Source: Ectocarpus siliculosus (taxonomy: Eukaryota > Sar > Phaeophyceae > Ectocarpales > Ectocarpaceae). Taken from it: DNA of 42,443 bases. This document shows, one piece after another, positions 11,328-21,000 of this stretch. Every line of letters starts with the position of its first letter. The first letter of the stretch is position 1. The notes under the pieces are model-generated. The model was not told the origin of the DNA and searched no databases. It saw only the letters and a list, made by a program, of their open reading frames with translations. The DNA is taken from positions 1,398,040-1,440,482 of the forward strand of contig FN649734.1 in assembly GCA_000310025.1 (NCBI GenBank), given 5' to 3'. Made by a program: the position numbers and the translations under genes.

Positions 11328-11429
11328 ATTGTAAGACTTGGTCTGGCTGCTCAGGGCGGGGGTTCGCTGAGACCCGAAGCGGGCGGTTCCAGGGGCGGCA
11401 GCCGGGCGAGGAGACAACCTCGGAGTCAG
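11328..11429 (+). CDS. Gene B, Gly/Arg-rich exon
   Basis: The acceptor TTTCTTCCGCAG|ATT has a good pyrimidine tract, and the donor is CAG|GTATGT; both are phase 0. The 34 codons encode IVRLGLAAQGGG and then a Gly/Ser/Arg-rich tail, so the helical region appears to give way to a disordered one here. The following exon is not found before the repeat element and the assembly gap. Confidence 0.6.
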
Positions 11430-11474
11430 GTATGTACATGGATTGTTGCAGCACACCGAGAGTTTGCGTACTCC

Positions 11475-12140
11475 CTACATCAAGAGGGCTTGCGGAGCCA
11501 AATTATGGAAGTACTGCCACAAACTGCACTAAGGACCAGATCCGGGGGTGGGGGGGTGGGGGAGGGCTGTTATCTACCGTATACGGTGTTCAACTAGGAT
11601 TTGGCATGGTATAGTATAACCTATACATCGTCTATTGTATAGGATTTAGTATGGGTATGGATATAGGCATACTTAACTAAAGTACACCACAGCGTAGTAG
11701 TATATTATAGTAGTGGGCCCTGTATATATAGTGATGACGGTTGAATAGAGAATGCCTCGAGCAGTGCCGATGAGATCTCGAGATTTGATTTCAGGACATA
11801 TGATGATGAGTGTCCACCACCTTTAGTACATATCCCTGTTCTGAATAGTGCCGGTGGCCCGGTAAAGTGCCGGTAAAACCTCTCTCTGGGCACATATTGT
11901 ATGCATACATACGGACCGGCACTACACTGAGGGCCCACTATATACTACTGCACCATTTGGTTTTACACTATGATACTAAAGCCAATACAACAAGGAATAA
12001 ATAGACTTTCCTATACTATACTAAATCCTATACAATAAGCGCCTTGAACAAACTGGGTTAAGCGCCCGAAAAAATGGGGGTGGGGGTGGAGTTAGCAGTA
12101 CGTCCATATTGTGGCTCCGCGAGCCCTCTTGCCTACATGT
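11475..12140. mobile_element. Foldback (MITE-like) element inside gene B intron
   Basis: The outer ends are inverted: GAGGGCTTGCGGAGCC near 11485 and, on the other strand, GAGGGCTCGCGGAGCC near 12120. Inner blocks are inverted too: TATTGTATAGGATTTAGTAT at about 11633 versus about 12030, and a TAGTGGGCCCT block at about 11713 versus about 11930. The arms are about 250 bases each and quite diverged, and no protein is encoded. It fits a non-autonomous foldback or MITE-type insertion. Confidence 0.6.
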
Positions 12141-12243
12141 TAAGAACTCGTCTTAGTCGTGCCACATAGGATACCTCCACAAAGACAGATGACGTGCCCC
12201 GTCCCCTCTTTTCGGGGATGACGTCTATAGAGTCTTGGGGGGC

Positions 12244-12530
12244 TACGATGATGTAAGACAAACCCCCCCCCCCCCCCCCCATGCCCAAAGCTGACCTTCC
12301 GGGGGGTTTCTCCCACAAAGGTCCCTCCCCNNNNNNNNNNNNNNNNNNNNNNNNNNNNNNNNNNNNNNNNNNNNNNNNNNNNNNNNNNNNNNNNNNNNNN
12401 NNNNNNNNNNNNNNNNNNNNNNNNNNNNNNNNNNNNNNNNNNNNNNNNNNNNNNNNNNNNNNNNNNNNNNNNNNNNNNNNNNNNNNNNNNNNNTACGATG
12501 ATGTAAGACAAACCCCCCCCCCCCCCCCCC
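12244..12530 (+). repeat. Identical sequence on both sides of the assembly gap
   Basis: TACGATGATGTAAGACAAA followed by a run of at least 16 C occurs at 12244-12280 and again at 12494-12530, directly abutting the N run. This points to a tandem or dispersed repeat with a homopolymer that stalled assembly. Confidence 0.75.
12331..12493. other. Assembly gap (163 N)
   Basis: A run of N of unknown content lies within gene B's long intron, between exons near 11.43 and 12.94 kb. A missing exon could lie here, because the reading phase of the flanking exons does not match directly. Confidence 0.99.
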
Positions 12531-12533
12531 GAT

Positions 12534-12690
12534 GCAGTAGGTTGACATCTCGGTGTATTTCTCCTACAATGCTCCGTCCTCTCGAGGACGCGTGGTCAAT
12601 CGTCTAACAAACCACGGTAGTGAGAATCTTGAATACGCCCGCCCCTCCTCCACAGTAGCTTGACATCTCAGTATATTTCTCCTCAAGGGA
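12534..12690 (+). repeat. Direct repeat pair and inverted dispersed fragment
   Basis: CAGTAGGTTGACATCTCGGT near 12534 and CAGTAGCTTGACATCTCAGT near 12652 are direct repeats with matching TATTTCTCCT continuations. Between them lies the reverse complement of the fragment at 2617-2662. Confidence 0.6.
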
Positions 12691-12939
12691 ATGACGGCTT
12701 ACCGATGACCTCGACACAGGTGGCACTGACTGTATGATTTACAGAGGCAACTTGCGTCGTCGCAAAACTTATCGCAAAGGGGGTGATAAAACGGACACCT
12801 GGGACGTGTTCTTGTGGAGCCTACGCGCGTTGCTGCTTGAAAGCCAGCCAAGACTTTTTGTCTATTGTATACATGTATTCACATATCCTCTTGTTTTTGC
12901 GTCCACTGCCTCGATACTACCCCGCCGACTCACAAGCAG

Positions 12940-13050
12940 GACGGCTCCGCGGCGGCGGGAACGGCGCGTGGAACCTTCCCGGAACGAGGCCAAGAACAAG
13001 GGCAAGGACAAGAAGGAGGCGTTCTCCCTCGGGGGTATGCGGCGGCCGCG
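12940..13050 (+). CDS. Gene B, Lys/Arg-rich exon (limits uncertain)
   Basis: After CACAAGCAG|G, one plus frame has almost only G/C-ending codons and encodes a basic stretch with RNEAKNKGKDKKEAFSLGG. A donor such as GGG|GTATGC near 13034 may end it, or it runs on. It needs a phase-2 partner, while the exon ending at 11429 is phase 0, so at least one exon is missing in between, probably in or near the gap. The alternative phase-0 frame ends at a TGA near 13122 but has poor codon use. Confidence 0.35.
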
Positions 13051-13220
13051 GAGGAGGAGGGGCAAGGCCGCGGTCGCCGGCCCTCCGGAACGTTCGTCAC
13101 CGAAGGGAGCGCAAGACCGTGATTTGATCGTCTTTTGTTGTTGTTGCCGGTGTGACGTTGTAGATGAGGAAAACCAATCGATGTGCGCTGGCCTGCTTGC
13201 CGTATCGGTAAACACAGTCC

Positions 13221-13250
13221 TTGTGGTGGTGGTGGTGGTGGTGGTAGTTG
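13221..13250 (+). repeat. GTG microsatellite
   Basis: About eight to nine GTG units are followed by degenerate GTT units. No coding context. Confidence 0.8.
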
Positions 13251-13259
13251 TCGTTGTTC

Positions 13260-16200
13260 GAACATAATGACCAACGAGTCGTTTTCACGTTCAATGGATT
13301 TTCGGCTCGGGTATTCTTTTCGGGATTCCCTGTCGGCCATCGTTCTCGAGAATGGGAGGGGTAGAACATGCCGGGGGTTGGCAGGAAAGAGGGAGGGAGA
13401 GGGGAGGAGACGTGTAGAAGGACACCAAATTAGACCGTTGCCGAGGTTTCGGCCATGCTTAAGACTCTGGTGGATTTCGAAGCTAGCGCACTTGTCGGCC
13501 AACCGCTGAGCTGGAGCAACAAAATGCTCTGAGTTCTTGAAGATAGTCAACAACCTTTCTTTGTTCCTAAAGTTCTTTGGGAGGGCGATCTCCGGGGAAC
13601 GTTCTTGGACCTTTCCCTCGATTCTCGTAGCTGCGAGGAGAGGCAGAGCACTTGAGTCGAGCGAAACGAGAGTGAGCGCCGGAAAGGGGTGGTCACCGGT
13701 TGTGGTGGGGCCGAAAACAACGTTTTTATGCCCACCTCTTCCATCTTTCACACCGATCCGGTAACTCTGCTTCATCTGCTCTCTGGCAAGATCGAGCGAA
13801 TCACACAGAAGAGAGAAACACCCTAGACCGGAACCCCTTATCCGATTTCCTTGTCTTCGGCAATTACCACCGGGACGATTCAACAACCGTTCGCATTTAC
13901 CTCAACTAGAGCATGGTGCAGAACACGAGGCCTCACCCCCCACAACAACCAATATTATAATGTATTCCATCTCGACAGCGACAGTGAGCGGTCCAGCTGA
14001 GACTATTATATCAAAGCGCCAACATCACATAAACGAGGACAACAGCTTACGGTCGAAAGGCGGGAGACGTTGTTCAGCCATCTACACTGTTCATTGGTAC
14101 ACAATACCACGACACGTCATCATCGCTCTTTTCTCTGGTCGTCTCTTCATCACCCTACCCTCTTCTCCACTCCCCCCGGTAGCAATTGTTGCCGACGGGG
14201 GGCAAGACGGCCTAATTGCAAGGCGAGACAAAAACATATATCCCTTTCTTACAGCCTCCACATACAAACTGAACCAGGTCGTTTCGGATGCCGCGAGAAA
14301 CACCCGGCGCCATCATCACAGCACCGCCACCACTATCATCAACGTGTGAATGCACCGAGAGAATGACTGCAAGGGACGAGGAAGAAAAGCACGCTTTCGA
14401 CAAAAACCCCTCAACATCAAAAACGTTCACGATAGCATCAGAAAAAATAGATTTGACTGCTGTTTGAGGGCGGGCACTCACACGTCTAGAGAGAGACCGC
14501 ACCGCAGGGTCGATCGACCCTCTCTCGACCCTCTCCAGCGTGTAAACTTAAACTCTTTGGTGCACAAGAACCGCTACCACCACCACCACCACCACGACAA
14601 CCATCGTAAAACAGCCTCCATCCCTTGTCATTGGTCGTCGCAACGAGTTCTAAGCAAGCAAAGCAAGTCGATTCAGACACAAAAGAGCATTGGCCGCGGA
14701 TAGAACACAATCTCTTCATACACTGCCTTGACGGAATCGACCCCTGCCAACCCTACCCAGGCAAGAGAGCCTTACGGCTCTATCTACACATTTCTGTATT
14801 TCCTTGCAAAACGAAAGCCCACCCCCATCGACTGTTACCAACGTTTCCCACAGCGATCCCCTCCACCAGCCTCCATCGTTCAACCCTTATGTTTTCAAAA
14901 CGACGACAAAACCTTGATTGTGAGATGCGGAGTATTGTTGGTAACTTCATCGTGGAGGAAAAAACTTGTTGTGCCGTGACACAAACTCGCTCCGAGATCA
15001 ACATGCCGACCGCTGAACGCAATGTCCCAGTGTCTCCATCCCTTTCTACAGGAGGACCGAATCAAGCCCGAAGACAACATTGCCTCGACTCGCAAAAACA
15101 GAGGAAGCGCCTAGGGGTGCGCTCCGCTACCCTCCCTCCTTTCTCATGGCCACAACCACCCCCACGCAAAGCCGCCCCCACACAAAGCCGCAGCTTGCAA
15201 TACAGGGCAAGTGCCTGCCTGGGCGCTCCATTGCCTGCTCATGCCAACCCGACTCCCCCCCCCCCCCCTCCCCCCCCGCGCACTAATATGATTATATGGA
15301 TTCATATGTTACTCCACGCTGACAATTCTCACCAAATGTAGTCAGCGATTTACACCTAGGCACAGGCCAACGAACCCGGCATTATCTGCCTCAAAACGAG
15401 TGCACCAAGTCGATTGTGTTACCAAACCACAAGCACGCGGAATATCTACGGAGCGTGTGCGTGGCGGCACGAACGGAGACACGTATTTTCGGACGGAGCA
15501 ACGTTCTCTAACACCCTCCAAAAACGTGCCCCTTGCTTGTCTCAAACGAGTTATCGTTGTTGACGCCTCGCTGCTCCCGCACTTGGGCCCCCCCCCCCCA
15601 AACGTTTTGCTGCGACTTCCTGCTCAACAGCCCTCCAGCGGTAGCATCAGATACGGCAGGCGCGGCGCCGCTGCCAAGACTGGCAAACTCCCGCCTCAAA
15701 GAAGGCCTTGCCTGAGGCGGGACCACCGACATAGACCCTACTCGGAACAGCGGCAAGATTCCGCGTCACCCCAGCGAATGCCGGTAGGGCTAGGCTTTGC
15801 ACACGTGGATAGCCGCCCTGGGTGCGAGCAACCTCCCGACTCAACCCCGTTCTCATGTCCTTGTCTGTTGTCTGACCCTGCACGTTTTTTACCGTTGTTA
15901 CGGAACGATGTCCTTGTCTACAAGCGCACAAAATCTTGTGACCATGTGTTTACGGTACACACGCCAGGGAACCCGCGTGATTCCTCTCGCGAGAGGTAAC
16001 CTTTTACACCCGCTCCCGCCCCCGGGAGAGAAAAATTGTTAAAGCTGCACACATCACTCGCTAAAGTAGCTCTTGTTGCTTCAGTCAAACAGACACAAAC
16101 TCTTTTGTCTCTCTCTCACTGCCTAATAATTCATTTGATCTCTTGAAAAAATATTACTGTCGCCGGAGGTACCTCCCTCCGTCCTCCACGAGGTGACGGC

Positions 16201-16500
16201 GACAACGACTCGGCTCTAAGCTGACTTCCAAGGTCCTTCCCTTCCGGTTATGTGAACGCTGACAGCTAGTGGTGCTGCCGCCGCTGCCGCCGCTGCTGCT
16301 GCTGCTGCGGCGGCGGCGGCTGCGCATCCGTGGTTTTGTCCCTCTTTGCCGACATCCCCCTCCCCGACAGCGAGTCTGGATCTGGGAGTTGCTTCCCAGC
16401 GGGCAACAGCAATCGGGTGGTAACAAGGGAGATTGGTGCACCCCTCACAAAACGTCCCCGCTCGACTATTCTGCCCAACCTAAAATAAATATATGATCAA
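13260..16500. other. No convincing gene
   Basis: Open frames here are Pro/Ser/Thr-rich and driven by C-rich repeats, such as poly-C near 15255 and 15590. Codon use is inconsistent and no phase-matched exon chain was found. A minus-strand stretch near 15740-15600 is open and protein-like but has no partner exon. Confidence 0.4.
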
Positions 16501-16552
16501 AAAGTACTACTTCGTATGATAACTTCCCCGCCGTAGCCCACTTCTACCAGCC

Positions 16553-16834
16553 ATGCGTCGAGGTGGCAGCAGCAGCAGCAGCAGCAGCAACGCAAGCGCC
16601 TTCTCCTCGTCCAAGATCACCAACACCTTAGAGGGCAACCCCACCTCAACCGCCCGGTGCTTGCATGCGCGGGTGCCCCCGTCAGAGGTTGCGGACCTCC
16701 AACACGGTGCGACAAGCGGGGACATCTTGGTCTCCTCAACAACTGGGGCGAGGGATCAGGAAGCATCGGCGGCAGCACCAGCAATAGAAGTGGTGCCGCC
16801 ATCGCCACCACCCCCGCTGATTCCCCCGCCATGA
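16553..16834 (+). other. Antisense open frame over the locus C 3' end
   Basis: A plus frame starting MRRGGSSSSSSS runs 93 codons to a stop at 16834 with good G/C-ending codons. The opposite strand is also open from about 16742 to 16507 (VVEETKMSPLVAPCWRSATS and on to a Leu run). Only one is likely real, and neither has a recognised domain. Confidence 0.2.
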
Positions 16835-18044
16835 ACAGGAGTAGCTCCCAGGCGGTGCCGCTCAGCTCCCAGGCGGTGACGCTGCTGCTCCCAACCCCTG
16901 ATCTCGAAAGTCGCATCCCCCCGGCTGGAAGAACCTTCGGAACGGGAGGCAATATTTTCCCCTGGCTCTGATTTCACCACGCAGGACCCGGCCGACATCT
17001 TCTTAGAAATTTTGCCAGCAGCGGGGGTGGATGCAATCGGCGCGTCATCCAGACTCGAAACTTGGCCGGGCCTTGCTTCTCCCGCCGCCCCCGATGCCGC
17101 GGTCATCCGGTTGGTACCGGTTCCGCTGTCGCCGTCGTCAGCACCCTTGCCGGCAGGGAGCGGTAGATCAGCGGAAGGGGGGAGCGGAGACAGCGTCGGC
17201 GGAACGTCGTTCTTGGGCGTGGCAGCCGTTGCCTCTTCGGCCGCCCTCGCCGCCGCAGCCACCGCCGCCGCCTTCGCCGCCGTCTTGTTTCTCGTCCTTG
17301 TGGAGATCTTTGCGAGCCCGTCGGCCCCGCCGCCGTCGCTGCTGTTGCTGTTGTAGCCGCTACCGCCGGAACTACTACGGCTGTCGTGTGACGGCTTGAG
17401 CGGCATCGTGTCAGAATCTTCTCCTCCCTGACTTGCCGCCGCCGCCGATGCCGCTGCTTCTCCTTCTCCACCCCCCCCCTTTCCTGCTCCTTCTAACGAC
17501 CCCATCGCCGATTGGTCGCTTGCACCCCTTTCCTCGCGCGGGCTTTCCCTTTCTTCTCCGTCTCCGCCGTCGCTCTCAACCCCCGATTTGCTTGAATCGC
17601 CGCCAACGTCACCAGGGAAAGGTCCACACTGCTCGCCAGCGGAGCTGTTCGATTCCTTGCCGCCGCCGTCTTTTTCGGGGGCGACGCCACCGCCGTCACC
17701 AATCCCGGCGCCGCCGCCGCTGCCGTTTCGTGGGCCACTGCCGACGACGGAAGCGCCGCTTCTGGGCAGGTTGAGCGAGGCCTCCGTGAAGCGGAACGGC
17801 TTAGTCGCGACCCTACGGTTGTCGCTCTTCTGCTGGGCCTGGGGGGGGGCAGAGAAGGGGGAGGGATGTGGGGTGAGGGTTCTCCAGAGTGATCCATGGA
17901 GCCTCCGCATGTCTCCGCCGCATGAACAAGGTCGGTCATGCAAAGATGGACGAACCAGAACAAGCAGGACACACGGGTCCGTACGGAATGCTCGTGCACT
18001 ACATTCTAGGGGAAGCAGGGCCTTTTTCAACGCCGGTGCGCTAT
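16756..18044 (-). CDS. Locus C last exon: Ser/Gly/Asp-rich C-terminus
   Basis: A phase-1 acceptor at GGCCGCAG|AT (18045) fits the preceding donor across a 107-base intron. A stronger-looking acceptor with a C-rich tract (CCCCCCCCCAG|GCC, exon from 17838) is phase 0 and would need another donor. From 17838 the sequence begins AQQKSDNRRVATKPFRFTEA and becomes Ser/Gly/Ala-rich and acidic, with a tandem WE..RHRLGAERHRLGA motif near the end, to TGA at 16756. A further exon using the acceptor CTCGCCCCAG at about 16744 is possible. Confidence 0.5.
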
Positions 18045-21000
18045 CTGCGGCCAGCAAGCAAAAGGTGAACCCTTCTCATTCTTAGACGCGGGTTGGTGTG
18101 GAAAGCGACCTCCAAGAAAGCATTGCGTCAGTAGAAGAACCCATTATCTACCACTAGTTGCGCTCGCCTCTCGAAACGCCGCGGCGACTCCCCTCTGCAA
18201 GGCAGACCCTGGGTCCGCCATCATCATCAGGCCCCCACCGCCACTCCCGGAGTGTCCAAATCCCCGGGGGTCCCAGATTTCCTCGTCCCTCTCAACCCCC
18301 GCCGGGTGATCGCCAGGCACCGCTCCTCCTGTCCCATCACTACCGCCCCCGCCGCCGACGCCGCCGAAGAAGCCGTTTCCGATGCCGCCGACAACGGACC
18401 GCAGTGCGGAAGATCCAACAATGTCGACGATACCACCACCGCCGTTTCCACAAACCGGAGGCGCGGCGGGGTGTCTGGCCGTGCCGGGCAAGACCGCGTG
18501 AGAGACGGGTGTCATTCCCGAAACACCTCCGCTGCCGCTGCCAAAGCCGCCACTGCCGCCACCCCTGCCAGCACCGCCGTTGTTGTTGTTGTTGACGGGG
18601 CCGTTTTCGGCGGTGGAGGCGTTTGCCTTGCCGGCAGCAACCGCGGCGACATGGCGCCTCTTTGGCGGGCCCGTTCTCTTCTTCGGGCTGTACACGCACT
18701 CCTGGTCGTCCCTGCGGCACCTGGAAGGCATAGCAGTTGGTTGTGCCTGAGGGAGTTGCGTACGTGGTTTTTGTGCGCCGGTTTCTGTCCCGAGGTGTAC
18801 GCGACCATGTTTGCACTCTCGAAGACATTTTGTTTCGTACGAAAACCTTCGCGTCGTTATCAAAACATCCCACCGCCGTCAGCGGGATTTGCCTCGTTGG
18901 TCTGTTTATTCGCTTTTCTCGTTTCCATGTCTTGAGTACTATGGGATTGTCTCATCTTCCGTAAGGTGATACAGTGCCTCCCACGCGCACCACCGTCAAC
19001 GAATCCCTCGCGCTAACCCCCTCTCCAATGGTCTCAACCTCAATCTCAATCGACCCGAGCTTCAAGTTTACACCACCGTGGACACGGTTCCCGGGCGTGA
19101 TCGATCCGTGGATAGAGGGGGGGAGTTTTCTGTCTGTGTGTGGCGAGAACGAAAAACATAGAGAACCACCCACAAACAATGAGACGCAAAGGCTGGGCCC
19201 AATCTGTTGGGGTGGTTGAAACCGGTGGAATTTGAGTACCGGTGGCGGTCTGGTTGTACACCGGGGGTGCTGCAGCCGCTGCGAGGTTTATCGTAGCCTG
19301 GGCTACGCGCTGACAGGTGCCAAGCATGCACGGGCCACCGACCATCTCACCTGAGGCACCTCCCGACGCCGCCGGAGCACTTGGTCTTCTTCTTGGCGCA
19401 GTAGTCACACGACAGTCGCCGCTGTTCTACGTTCCACGGTCCCCTATCGCCGTCCCCGTGGGTAATTCCCAGCCCACCGCCTCGACCTGTGGCGCCGCCG
19501 GCGGCAGCGGCCTTGTCCAACCCAGAGTCTCGGTCAATGCTGCGGTCGTCCGTATTTCCTCCCCGGCTGGCGTCGCCACCGCCGCTGGAGACTTGACGGG
19601 TGTGGATTGGCCTGGAAAGAACACCACCGGTCGGTGAGTTTGCGGCGGGAGAAGGTAGGGGGCGTGCCGTCATTTTCCCCGGGGGGGCTCCGATGAAGGC
19701 GGTAGGAGCTGGGCATCCACCGTAGCCGCTGCTGGTGTTGAGATTGTTGACGATGGGAATGCTGTTGCTGCAACTGTTGCTGCTTCTACTGCCGCGGGTA
19801 AATTGCGTGCCCCCGCCGCCATTTCCGCCGCAATTAACAATTCCCCGCTGCTGTTGCTGACTGTGATGAGCCATGCCCGGCGGCTTCAGCTCACAGGGAG
19901 AGGTCAAACCCGGACCCTGTGTCGCTGCCCCGCTGATTGTCATAATGGGGCGCCAAGGGCCCCCGTTCATTGTCCCCCCTGTAACAGGTTGCCGGACCCA
20001 CATGCCGGGTGCGCCGCCAGCAACGACGCCGCGGTCGCCGCGTGCGGGCACTAGGCCTGGCTGCGGGGCATGGTACTCGGTTTGTGGCTGCACGTGCTTT
20101 TGCGGTTGCTGAGGCGTCATCATCATCCCAGTTTGGCTAGCACCGGCACCGCCGTCGCCGCCGCCGCCTGCTTTCGGTGGCGTAGCCATGAGGGCGATGA
20201 TTCGGATACAAAAGAGGAGGAGGGATCGGGAGAGATCGACACGCGCAACGAGGGAGGGAACAATTCAATGATATACTTCGCCTTTCTACGTGGACCGCAT
20301 CCAGCTCGTCGCACCAATCCCGTAAAACACAGCAACTCGCACGAACGCTCTTAGGCTGTGCAGCAGCAGAAGCAAGCATGTCGGCCTGCACAAATCGCAT
20401 GTCCACATTTTTCGAGCGTCATGCAAGTTTCTCCAACTTCCTGTATGTCTCCGCTTCGAACACGCCGAACCGGGGTCAAAGAACGTCTCTCCCGCGTTTC
20501 TTGCTTTCGTTTTCTCCAGGCTAACTTTCCTTCTCAACGCAGAGACATCAAAGAGAGTCGTGGGTGACCGTTGGAGTCCTGGCAATCAATCTACTAATCA
20601 CGGTGGCGGATCTCTCCGGAGGACAGGGCTTCTGCAGACTTTTCCGTCCGCATCGGCAGGAACACCATCACTACTTGGCGAAATTTTATAAAACACTGCA
20701 GCATTTTCCACAGTGGAAACCGAACGAAAAAAGTGTTCCTCTCACCAGGCCTTCCGACTCCCGTGACAGCACCTCTCCCTAGTCCCCAAACCGGCATAGG
20801 TCCGGCACCGACTATGCCTCCGCCCATCCTGGCAAGGGAGAAAGAAGGGGACATGAACGTCTGTCCGCTCCCCCCACCAAGAAAATTGTTCTGACAAGGG
20901 TAGTCGTTGTTCGCGTAATGACCGGGGGTCATGTCGCCTCCACCGCCGCAAACCCCGATGATTCTGGTGGCTCCGATCGGGTATTGCTGCTGCATCTGCT

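Noticed and set aside
11071-11334. Val-rich 87-codon plus ORF
   Set aside because: It is a translation of the GCTGTC/GTT microsatellite within a gene B intron.
14625-15341. 238-codon plus-strand ORF
   Set aside because: Composition is Pro/Ser/Thr from C-rich DNA, includes a poly-Pro from a C homopolymer, and codon use is inconsistent.
15600-15760. Minus-strand protein-like stretch (MSVVPPQARPSLRREF)
   Set aside because: Reads well locally but has no convincing acceptor, partner exon or domain, and another minus frame there looks equally good.
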